Of a stretch of DNA of 64,000 nucleotides, positions 40,800-52,178 are shown piece after piece. The DNA is from Acorus gramineus (taxonomy: Eukaryota; Streptophyta; Magnoliopsida; Acorales; Acoraceae). The stretch is from assembly GCA_030737835.1 (NCBI GenBank), contig CM060854.1:15216607-15280606 (forward strand). Reading direction: 5' to 3'. Each line of letters begins with the position of its first letter. The first letter of the stretch is position 1. The position numbers and the translations under genes were made by a program. Under the pieces are notes generated by a model that was given only the letters and a program-made list of their open reading frames with translations, did not search any database and had not been told where the DNA came from.

Positions 40800-41356
40800 C
40801 GAAGGAACCCGACTCCGTTACACCCAACCAGCCCACTTATCCAGCCGACCCAAACCCAGCACCGACTCAATCTCGTAAGAGGGTGACCATCGCCCAAGCA
40901 AACCAAGGACCTCTCTTGACCCTCTTGGATTTGGCCCCAACCACTACTGCCTTGTTCACCGGTCTCAGAGTCATTTTAAAACACGTATGAAAAATAAAAT
41001 TTTGAATAAAATAGTTTAAATAAACTTCATTTCTAAAAAAACGAATTTCTTTTGTTTTTTAAAAAATCAATCTTTTGCACTAAAAACTAAAAATAACTTT
41101 TTAATTAAGCCACCTTTTTAGAATGTGTTTAGCAATACTTTTTAGCTTTCTGTTTAATTAAAAGCAGAATCACCTTTATTAAGTGATTCCAAATGCCCCC
41201 TCAGAACATGAGAGGTTGGTTAAGTTAAAATATCATAATAGGCGTTAAGATGATCCCACAGCTTGTGTTAATTGAGCAGAGTCACCCCGTAAAGATTAAA
41301 TGCGTGATATGACTCAAGATTGTTTTTTAAGTGTTTTTGTTTAATGTAACACATTT
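40800..41356. other. Upstream region of the helicase gene
   Basis: No coding region is supported. The first 190 bases have balanced composition, with a short open stretch on +; beyond about 40985 the sequence is AT-rich. It should contain the distal promoter, but I see no clear TATA box. Confidence 0.4.
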
Positions 41357-41374
41357 GTTAAACATTTGTGGGTT

Positions 41375-41617
41375 TTTTTTTTTTTTAAAAGTACATAGAG
41401 ACTTTGGACAAGGGCGACACTGTCCCTTTTACCCAAACCCAAAGCTACTGCGAGCCATAGCCCAACATTGAACAACAACAGTGGGTATCAAGCCCAACAC
41501 AACACAACTCAGCCCAACAGGGCTATAATTTCCATTCTTGCAGCTGGCGAGATTCGAACTGGGGTAGCGCCAAGGACGCTGGCATCCTTACACCACTAGC
41601 ATATGCCTGTGGGGAAC
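41375..41617 (-). mobile_element. tRNA-derived SINE with 18-bp target duplication
   Basis: On minus the 5' end carries GCTAGTGGTGTAAGG (A-box-like) and AGTTCGAATCTC (B box) about 35 bases apart, the internal RNA polymerase III promoter of tRNA-derived SINEs. The 3' end is an A run (T run at 41373-41386 on +). GTTAAACATTTGTGGGTT occurs exactly on both sides (41357-41374 and 41618-41635). Such long duplications are left by LINE-type target-primed insertion, so a LINE supplied the machinery. Confidence 0.93.
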
Positions 41618-41649
41618 GTTAAACATTTGTGGGTTGTTGTTGCATGTTA

Positions 41650-42895
41650 GAACATCTCCAAAAGCCTCCTTACATAGTTCATTCCCTAACATAGGGAGCT
41701 GAAAATTAAAAAAAAAAAAAGGTTTAAAGACTCCTTACAAGGCTCCATACAATATTTTTTCCCTGCCTTACAAGGAAAACTATAATGTAAAAGGACCACA
41801 TTGCCCCTTTCAATAAAACCCTCATTTTTTTCAACCAACTCTCTCTTTCCTCATTTTTTTTCCAACCATGGTGAAACCATCTCTCCCAAATGTATCTCGT
41901 CTTCCTCTCTGTCCTACAAACCCTAGAAAAAAAATCAAAACCTTTGATTTCATCTACCATCCGTCCACCGTCCGTCTGCCGATATCTCTCCCTCCCCCCT
42001 CCCCTCTCTCTCTGGATCTCTGGAGACCCAAGTAGAAGGAATGAATATTATTAACTCATGGAGGTAGAACATACTCATAATATAATTTCTCAGAGGAGTT
42101 GAAAGAAGAGGGATGGTGTAGGAATACATGAACTCAGAAAAAAAATTGCTTTAACCTGGGGTCATTTTTTATTTACCAAGAAGGATGATGACAAAGCCAG
42201 AGGCGACAAAAATTTTAATGATGAAAATAAAATACAATTAATTCAAAAATCAATCATTTAAAAGACCTACCAACAAACACAAGAAAAACTCTGATTGAAA
42301 CAACATGTTGAGGAGGAGAGGATAATGCTAGTTGATACGAGTAGAATGCCCGATATGCTAAAGGAGTATTATCAACGGCGTCAAACAAAAATTCTACAAC
42401 CACAATTTTCTGAGCACTGAACTTGTAATAATTGTACTTTCTAATGTTTTCTGTTGTCAAGAACTTGTAGTAATTGATCGTTGTCTAGATCTTTTAATGT
42501 TTAATGTTTTGAATCACCGTGAATTTTAATTTTTTGAATGCTATCGTTGTCAAGATTTTATAGTAGTTGATCATATCCTTGAAATTTTAAAAACTTGTAG
42601 TAGTTGGTTATATTTTTCATTTTTTTTTTAATTTTTAATTTACTTGTAATTAATTTTATTCATTATTAATAATTTTATTTAAATGATCTTTATTCCAAGT
42701 CTTATTTTAGAATGTGCTTTTATTCATTTGATATTTGAATATCTTGTAATTTATAGTTACGAATTGAGGTGAATTGGTCAACTAATTAGAATGAAGAGAC
42801 TTTTAGAGTGATAAAAAAAGGCTCCCTACATGTCATAGGGAGCCCTTTTTTTCCCACAATGTAAAGAAACATTGAGGAGGCTTTTGGAGATACTC
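41650..42895. mobile_element. PIF/Harbinger-like non-autonomous element
   Basis: The left end GAACATCTCCAAAAGCCTCC and the complement of the right end GAGTATCTCCAAAAGCCTCC differ at two of twenty bases. TTA flanks both ends (41647-41649 and 42896-42898), the target of PIF/Harbinger elements. The interior (1246 bp) is AT-rich, with a palindromic GGCTCCCTACATG...GGGAGCC near the right end and no transposase. A minus-strand open stretch at 41724-41960 is not recognised. Confidence 0.85.
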
Positions 42896-42898
42896 TTA

Positions 42899-45800
42899 GT
42901 GCATGAAATGAAAGTGAATTTTTTTCATAGTGATTTAACTATTTGGTTTTAATAATTATACGGAATTATAACATTTTAAAAAAAAATCAACAAAACTATC
43001 ATAAGAAAAGAGGTGTGAGAGATCAATTGGAACCCTAATAAATAAAAAATCATGTTAGGTCTAGCTTCGTATCACGCAAGAGCCAGAAGAAATGCTCATG
43101 TTCTTTAAACCGATTTAAAGACTCAATTCAATAGATATGTGTTTCCAACCAAATATTGGGCTAAGCTAGCAAACTCAAACTATACATGTCATAAACATGT
43201 GAGAAGACAAGAAGAGGAATATAAATATATAATATAAGAATATGATCCATTAAGAGATTAATGTGGACATATATCAATCAATGTCTCACCTCATCATATG
43301 GTTTACATGGAGAGCTAGCTCGACAATAGCGAATTGCAGAGATAAGTCAAGCAGAGGTAAAATTCTAAAGTCCTAATATCAGTATGTGTATGGGTGATGT
43401 GGCTTACAAGAATAGAAATCGTCTTCAAGGCGAATCGAGTACACTACGAGAATGTATGGGAATCGACCAAGAAGTTCATCATGGATTGGAGCCTTCACTT
43501 GGCAGGGGTGAGAGGCGTGAGTTTTGCAGATGGTGTGTTAGGCATTGTGGAGTAAGTTTAGTGTCCTATTATGAGTGGTCAATCGTCCACCGGAAATATG
43601 GGCCCCTCATCAAAGGCTTGTTCAGGCATGTAATTGAATACATATGTAATTCCAATTATATTATGAAATCATAACAATTCTGTTTATATCTTAAATTTGA
43701 CTAAGAATTAAATTATTTCTGAAATTCTTTACAAACTCATAACTTTTCAAGTAGAACTCCGATCAGGGTGATCAATAGGTCGTAAATAACTTTTCAATGT
43801 ATACTTATGTCCATGAAATAGAGTTTTTTGAAATATGAGTATTTCATGATGGAAAATGAGATCAAACGTTACGTTGAAACTCATATTTGACCGGAAATTA
43901 GTTATTTATCATCTATATTATATGATTATCTCAATCTAAATCCAATAAAAAATAATAACAAAAAAATGATGATGTAGCACGATCACCCCCATTCATTCAA
44001 TATATTAGTGTGACGAAGGAAGGAAAAAAGTTGAACACTCTTGATTAGTAATATAGATAGATTACCTAACACATGGTAGTAAACAAGAGCGTTACGAGTG
44101 AGGCATATACATATGCCTTATAAGCCAGAGCAGATACCTCTTAAGCATAAGCATATACTACATTAAACAATATAATTAACAAAAACATATACCTCTCATA
44201 CAGAAACTTATACCTCTTAAGTAGAAGCTTATATCACATTAACATAATCATATACTTGAACAAGAGAATATACCTCTTAAAAGGAAGCCCTCTTAAATAG
44301 AAGCATATACTTCTTAATTAAGAAGAAACATATACCAATTAAGCATATATACCTCTTCTCCGAACCAATCGCCTATGACGTTAAAAAGATATTTCATTAT
44401 GACTAAATAGTGGACAATGATGCCATCATATGTTACTTCGCATGCAGTAGACGCATCCATGTTTTGTTCTCCAAACACTTCTCAATAAGAGCTCTTTACT
44501 CTGGGGAACATCTCTCTCCCCAGGTATTTCTATATTGTATGATCATACATTTTGTAATTATCAGACATACAGTGTATACAAATTTTGATTAGAAAGTAGG
44601 ACATATTTACCCATTTGAGTTCATTGGTAATAGAGTGATAGATCTTCTGAAGATCTTCTGCCTCCCTAGAAGAATAATACATGGATAGGGCCAGCCTTAA
44701 AATTAGTGGATTTAGATGAGGCCCTATGCCAACCAATAAAATGGAGCCCCAATATAAACACTAAAAAATTTTGAATACAAAAAATGTTTTCTATAATTCA
44801 TAAAAATCAAGATTAAAACAAAAATGTCAAAATAAAAATCAAGAATAATAAACTAAAAAAACATATTTTTGTTAAAAAATAATCAACCAAAAAATAAAAA
44901 CAAAATAATCAAAAAATAAAACAGAAATGAACGCTCATTTTAAAGAAAAGCACAAAAATCCTTAGATCAAGAGATTTGTTGTTGAAAAAGATTAGTAAAT
45001 TTATAAATAGATAAATAAATCTAGGAATAAAAAGATATGATAATATTTTAGAAAGTTAGAAAAATAAAATTAAATAGATGAGTGGATACGTTCAAATTAA
45101 AAAAAAATGATTTTTATATCAAAATGCTTAATATGTGGAAAGAAATCTAAAATTTTTGGGTCCTCTTTGGAAAGGGGGCCCTAGGCGGCTCTACGTATGC
45201 AGCCTATACCCAGGGTCAGCAGCATACATGGATCACGCGAATAGGTCATAACTTCCCACCAATTTCTTATCTTCGAAGCTAGGGGCTGATTCGATTTCTC
45301 TTGAGGGATTTGGTGGCCCTTGTATTGGTGTCACTTTCTTATGTTGTTGTTGCTTGCTTAAAGAGAGGTATATACTCATCATGATAAACATATGAACTTT
45401 TTATATAAGCCCACAAATTTATATGATAAAATAGATCTAATCTATGCCTCTTGTTCTTAGTTCCCTGGTCCACAAAGTCGGTTATTGGCTTTGATAGTGC
45501 ACTAGCTGTAAGAAAATAAACAAATATAATTATAACACAAATAAGCAATCGTAAAGTATATATCTTGCCCAAAGAAGCGTATATCTTCCCTAAGTGGTAG
45601 GTACCTCTTCCAAAATGTTAAACATTCGAACTGAGTAGTATTTCAAAAAATAAAATAATATAGTGACATATATTTAGGAAAGAATGATGTAACATAGGAA
45701 ATATATTCTTGTCGAATGTATCAATGGTCCCTCTTCGTCAACAATGATCTCCTCTGATTTGGAGCAGAAAAAGTCTTCTTAAATAATAGTGACCTCGTCT

Positions 45801-46889
45801 ATTGTCTTCTCCTTCTCCACCGTCTTCTCTTCCACATTCCCCTTCTCTTTTTGTCCCTCCACATCCTTCTCACCCTCCTCATCCTCCATTGTCTTTGAGC
45901 ATTAAACTTGTTTTGTACTGGATTACCACCACATGGATGTCTTAGTGGGCTCTTGAAGAACATAACGAGGTATATACCTTGCCTGGTGATGGATTGGTGG
46001 GGCTTGCTTACCATGCATGATGCCATGTGTCGGTAAAATATACTTAAAGAGATATATACCTCTGTGCATTTTAATTGCGATTGATATTTGCATAAAAGGA
46101 TGTTAGATGTCATTAATGTGTCTCGATATTTGTATTTCACAAGTGCATCCTCCGTTCAAAAGATAAAACAATTAAAAAGATACATACCACTTTGAAGTCT
46201 TTAAAATGTTTTTTAAGAGGTGTATACCTTGTCATGTTTCAAATTTATGGTGTCCGACATCATCAGTGCATCTCGATATTTGTATTTCACATGTAGCAAG
46301 ACATGTATCACATTATCCCACAAAATAATGTGATATTCACATTCGGGTATGTACTTTTTTGCTCATATTTGATCTCATCGAGGTATATAGTACAACATAC
46401 AAAAAAAGATAACGAGGTATATACATTGTTACTACAGCACAAACAACATAGGGATTTACATAAGTTACTGACACATCATTTTTCACCTAACTCATTTGAA
46501 ATCTAAAAAGCTGATGAATAAAATAGTAAGAAAGGCTACATCATGAATTAAATAATAGGAAAGAATAATGTTTTCTAGGCCTCAACATCATAAACCACAT
46601 GAGGTGGCATATGTCCAATACCTGTTATATTCATGTGTGATTATTTTATTTTTTTGTTAACTGATACCACAAAATGAGGAGACAATTACATTTTACTTTT
46701 TTTTCCATAATCCACCTCTTGCAAAACCTTCACCGATCATCCTCTCCACTTCTCTCAGGCAATTCATAGTTTTAGTCACCCTTCTTTAGAGGATTCCCAC
46801 AACTTAGCTAATCACAAAGACAGCAAGATTAAGTTGATGAACATTTTGATGTGCTACCGTAGAAGAAGTCAATTTTGGCACAATGTGCA
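42899..46889. other. Gene-poor DNA with repeated GTATATACCTC-type motifs
   Basis: No convincing gene. An open stretch at 43384-43674 (+) has no recognised domain. 45790-45890 read on minus is Glu/Lys-rich (MEDEEGEKDVEGQKEK), possibly a coding relic. From 44100 to 46430 the words AGGTATATACCT, CATATACCTCTTAAG and close variants recur many times, on both strands, without a fixed period. Confidence 0.4.
44100..44370. repeat. Degenerate short repeat block
   Basis: At least eight irregular copies of a unit close to AAGCATATACCTCTTAA, spaced about 20-45 bases apart. It belongs to the wider motif-rich region around it. Confidence 0.6.
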
Positions 46890-46894
46890 TCTCC

Positions 46895-49222
46895 TGTGAC
46901 GGCCCGTGCTCAAAAACATCCGCACGAGCGCGTCATGTGCCTCAAGACTCACCATTTTTTTTTATAAAAAAATCGAAATATCTACCTTACATAATCTCAT
47001 ATAATAACAACCGTGCGATAACATATAATTAACCAGATATACAATCACCTACATAAACTTTCTGCTGCGCAACTCTGATACAACATTTAATCAATCATAT
47101 ACATAATCACCTGTATCACAACATTCCCAAAAAAGTTTAAGCAGTCAACAGAGCATCTAATACACCTCATATACAATGATCCACATATATACAGAGTCGC
47201 TAGACTAACCTCTACAAAAAATAATTATATACAGATGCACAACATCAAAAATACACACACACACATAGACCTATCACCAACTGGATGTGACAACAAAAGA
47301 AAACAAAGTCAAACGCCCAGAAACCCCGCCTCTACTCTGCAAAAATAGAAAAAATAGAATAAGTGAAAGATGCTCAGTAAGTAAACTAGACATTCCACGC
47401 ACAATAACTCAACGGTGAAACGCAAATATAATGGAATAACAGCTCAAACATCTTAAGAAACATGAAGCCAAATAATAAAATACTAAATGAACTCACTGCA
47501 TGATTATCAATAGAGAAAAGGAATATCATTGCTGATCAACTCACCAATGAACGGGAATTGAATACACAAACTAACTAACAAGTCACAACTGATACTGTTA
47601 ATAGACATCATCTCACTAGGGTGCACCTTAATGATTGAGAAATAAAACTCTGAAATACAACTCATACTCGGGAAGGGATGCACTGAAACTCTCTCTAATA
47701 TAAAGAACACCAACAATGTCAAATATACTCACTATGGTCCTCAAAACATTTAAAGCACATGGATCGACCACTTCCACGACCTCACCTCAACCCCCGTGTC
47801 TAAGATGTACTCCACATATAAACTCCACATACACACACACACACAAAAACCTCGCTCGTGGCCCTCGGAATGTCCACCGCGGAAAACGATACCTGCCCCC
47901 CCCCCCCCCCGCCGTGCAGGAACGGTAGGGTTTATATCCGAGCCCCCCTATAGGACCCATACATACTCAGACGCGTTGAGGAAGTGAGATCAATAGGCAT
48001 CCATGATCATCCATCCCCAAACACACACCAAGATAATGTAGGACAAACAATGATACTAAGCACCATAGAGATCAACCAATCATGGGAAATATTACGAACC
48101 GATAGTGACAGAAATAATTTTGAAATTCAAATGATATATAACCAACCATGAAGTGTGAAACTGGAAAGAACAAGCAAATAACAATTTGGGTCACTTACAA
48201 TAATATGACGTGGAATGGAATAGAACAAAAATATCAATCAGGTCACTTACCTCGCAATTTACAATTCCAAACTGGACTCACCCTATTCCCACTCCTAAAC
48301 CACATAGACAGGAATCCACTGATAAAAATATAATCCCAATTAGATACTAAAATATAACCCTAACAATCAAGAAATTATCAGTTCTCCTAAAACAAATTGG
48401 ATATCCCCACTGCAAATCCTAAGTTAACACAATAAAAATAACTCTCCAATTCTTATTTATCCAACCCCAAAAACATATTTAAATTTCAACCCCAAATCAC
48501 AATTTTTTTAATTCAAAACTAAAATAGAACAATCCTAGACAAATAATAACAATGACAAGAATAAAAATATTTATCCAGTGCAGCATGAAAATACTCCACA
48601 AAACTTTTCCTAATTTTTCCCAATTTTTCTTGATTTTCCCCTTTTTTTCACACCAAAAGAGGCCTCGGACGCTCTCTCTCTCTCTCTCTTTGTCAAATAC
48701 ATCAAGCCCCACCGACTTATGTATCAAATGAAATTAAGGAATCCAACCTATTTATAAAAATGCCTTTTTTTAGAACTCTGCGCAGCCTCCATCCAAACCG
48801 TCATAACTTCTTGTAGAAAAGTCCACTTTAGATGATACAACATCTATTGAAAAAGTAACAAAAATATCTACAACTTCTATGTTTAGGCCAAGATCAGAAG
48901 AAACCTCCAACTATATTAAAAATAGCGACGCTCTTTTTAATATTCTTCTAAGGGCAGAAATGGTAAAATAACCATAACTTTTTCAATACACCTCCAAATA
49001 ATACAAAACAAATTTTATATGAAAGGTAACTCAAAAATGAAGACTTCATATGTTCAGTGCGAATCTCAAATACGCCTCGAAGGTGTTTTTTGAAAATGAA
49101 ACCAAATGCAAGACTTCAAGAATAATAAGGACCAAAAGCTCCATAACATAAAATTATCATATCCTGCAATCCAAACATGTAAAGATTAGCATAAACTGGA
49201 TAAGAGGGTTTGGGTTATTACA
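46895..49222 (-). repeat. Solo LTR, antisense, second Ty3-like family
   Basis: On minus it starts TGTAATAACCCAAACCC at 49222 and ends GGGCCGTCACA at 46895, the usual start and end of a plant Ty3 LTR family. The flanking pentamers TCTCC (46890-46894) and TCTCT (49223-49227) match at four of five bases. No primer site or internal sequence adjoins it, so it is a solo LTR of 2328 bp. It includes a C run (about 47894-47910) and a CT microsatellite near 48675. Blocks near 48800-48900 (CATAACTTCTTGTAG) resemble the 1150-1250 region of the antisense LTR at the window start, hinting at distant relationship. Confidence 0.8.
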
Positions 49223-49227
49223 TCTCT

Positions 49228-50984
49228 TCTGTAAAGTCAATTTTGAAACGTTGAGGATGCTGCAAAGCGTTTTAAAATTATCTATTTCTTTGTTCTACTG
49301 TTTTTAATGTTAGTTAAATTTAATTTATATATGGTTTGTATGATGATAATGTTACATTTCTGACATCGAAATGCTCATTTTCTAATTTTTGTTATATTCG
49401 TAAATGTAATAGTCTGAAATGTAACATTCATTCGTGTATTGCATTTCTTTCAATGTAGATAGTAATTTATATTTGTTACATTTATTAATGTAACAATTAA
49501 GTATATATATTTGTTAAATGTAACACACAACAAAAAAGGTGTTTCACATTTTCCATAAAATGTAACTGACTATTGAAAATAATTTTTTTTCTAAATTGTA
49601 TAAACATTGCATGAAATGTAAAATATTTAGGTAAATGTAACTGTTTGCTACATTTAGGTAAATGTAACAGTTTTTATGTAATTGTAACAAATCGTTGTGA
49701 GAGATATAAATATTTAAGAAATGTATTTGATGTAATTGCTTCATACAGTAACTATATGTGTTTTTTTTATTTAAATTTGAATACAATAAATACCCGACTT
49801 TTTTAATGTTTAGTAAATAACATTCTTAAAAAAAAGAAAAAATTAATGTGTATAAGAATGTAAATTTGAAAAAAAAAATATAGGCTATTTGAAGAATTTT
49901 GATGAAAATAATTTAGACAACTTTTAATGCAATTTAGGTTCAATTGTAATTTAGGTAAGGATTTCAAAATTCAAAATTTGGAATGGATAAATAGATTTCA
50001 AGATATCATAATCGAATAGAGAATATGGGGAGACTTGGGTTAATGAGACAGATTTTCAATGAATGGCAAATTTGTATTTTATCATTTTACCATTTTTGAA
50101 AAATCAACAAGCTAACCAATAAGGTGATGACACCTCATGGGGATTGTGAGTGAGGCTTATTTTTTAGGGGCTGGGTATCACCACTGAACAGGGAAAGCCA
50201 TGCCAGACTAGGTGCATAGGGTTATTGCTAACATGGAGACTCATAGTGGACCATGTGTAACATTTTCCTTAAAAAAACAACCATCCATGGCAAAACACTC
50301 AACATCCCAAGTTCCAGTGAAGTGTCCTTGTTGCGGAGATCAAACACTATGAGTAGTGGTTCATAGAAATTTGGTTTATATTGAGATCTCGAAGAAATTA
50401 TGTTTTATGTTTCCACAATTTGAACCAGATTCTTGATTTTTGCAACTTGATGATGATCATATTTTATAATGTAAATTATAAATCAAAGTTGAGTAAAATC
50501 ATACTTTTTATTTTTTTTCTTAGATTTGAAATTGATAGAGATAAGATTTCTCTAATGTAAACAAAGATGGGTGTTCAGGGCATCAACATGATACAACTAT
50601 AAATGACATCAATGATCTTCAGACAGAAAAGACAAAGATGGACGGGCAAAGGCATTGTGAGAGTGTTGATTTGGGAAAGAAAGAAGATAGGCATAGAGAG
50701 CTGATTTTGGCAAAGAAGATGAGACAACTAAGGTTTTTTATTTGAACTTAAGCTTAAATCATTATTAATAAAGTTACATTTTGATATACTAATATGAAGA
50801 CAAAAATGTGAGATACAACCTTAAATACAATTATGAACAGTTCACACAAATAATAAATCTCATTTTGTGAGATATATATTTTAATGAAAAATGTATATTG
50901 CTCTGTTTTAAATTAAATGAACTTCTTTTTAACTAGTGAAAAAAAAAATCATGAAAAAGTGGTGGTAGGCATCAACAACGGGCT
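49228..50984. other. AT-rich DNA with ATGTAAC motifs, no gene
   Basis: No coding frame is supported. Between 49320 and 49720 ATGTAAC or its complement GTTACAT occurs about a dozen times. Around 50126-50160 a segment resembles the putative MULE end at 24632-24660. The rest is low-complexity. Confidence 0.45.
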
Positions 50985-51545
50985 GGGCCGGCCCAGTCCA
51001 TTGAAATAGGGCCTAGGGCTCAGGCACATGGGCCCGGACAGGGCCGGCCCTCGGTCAAATAAAGAGGCCCAGACTTGCCCAAGGGCTTGGACCTAAATGG
51101 GCATGGGCTTTGGGCCCATGAGCAGGCCTACTGGCTTAGATTTTAAACATGTTATTTCTTTATTTTTTTTATTTTTTAAGTTATCAATTTGTATATAAAT
51201 ATTAAAATAACACAAAATTAAAAATATAATATTGAAAAAAAATATTTACATATATAGAATTTTCAAAAATAAAATATAAAATAATTAATTATTTGAAAAA
51301 TGAATCACTACATGTACCTAACTAGGCTGACATCTACATAAATATCAATAATTTGCATAATTTAGCCACATTCAAATAAAAATTATATAAAATTACATAT
51401 GACTTATTTATTGTATTGCCCCCCTCCCACCCGCCCCCCCACGGGCTTACGAGTCAGCGCTTGAACAAACCCAATTTGGGTTGGGTTGTGGGTTGGGCCA
51501 ACCCTAAAAAAGGGTCGGGCAGGGCTTTTGGGCCTCGGGCCAAAA
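50985..51545. mobile_element. Probable hAT-like non-autonomous element, GGCCC-rich ends
   Basis: Both flanks of an AT-rich core are packed with GGGCC/GGCCC words (50985-51130 and 51420-51540), the arrangement seen in the better hAT element at 20-785. The left end TAGGCATCAACAACGGGC looks like a hAT terminus. The right terminus is not clear and no target duplication was found, so it may be truncated. Confidence 0.5.
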
Positions 51546-52178
51546 TGATGTGTATATTCAATTAAGGAAAATGTTACACTCAGACAGTTTCTTAGTCAGT
51601 TGCTCAGACCCCACATATGATCCGATGTGACGAGACCGGCTGACGTGGATTTGTTTTCGTTTTCCTTTGACGGGCCCAGATGGGTGTTTTAAATTTTAAA
51701 TTTTAAAATTTGTCAATAAGAAACCTTGACACTGCATTGAAGGAATTCAGACACCGCATTAAATGGTCGAAAAAGATGTTTCTGAAAACGTCACATGGCC
51801 CGTCGTGCATTCTGGAAGCGCGGTTCCAAATGTGACGAGTACATACGACCTTTCAAAGCACATATACTTCGATAATGGGGTATATACCTTGTTCCACCTA
51901 TTTGTCTGCATTCACATATTCTTTTCGAGTTCCAATGCAACTTTTCTCTCAACCCTTTCATTTTTTATAAAACACACATTCTCTCTACTCTTTTGAGTAA
52001 AACTCTTTCGTCTTTCACAGAACAAATACTCTCTCTCTCTCTTTCACCTTCCCTCTTCGCCTCACTGTTACTTATCTCTGCCCTCCACCTCACCATCTTT
52101 TATTTCTTACATTTCCTCTTTTTATACGTTGTCTCTTATCTCTTTCACATAGTATACCCAAGGCGTCTTCTGCATTAC
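51546..52178. other. Spacer before the Athila-type element
   Basis: No gene recognised. An open stretch at 51763-51996 has no known domain. It includes GGGGTATATACCTTG near 51878, like the motifs of 44.1-46.4 kb, and a CT-rich tract at 52028-52050. Confidence 0.4.
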
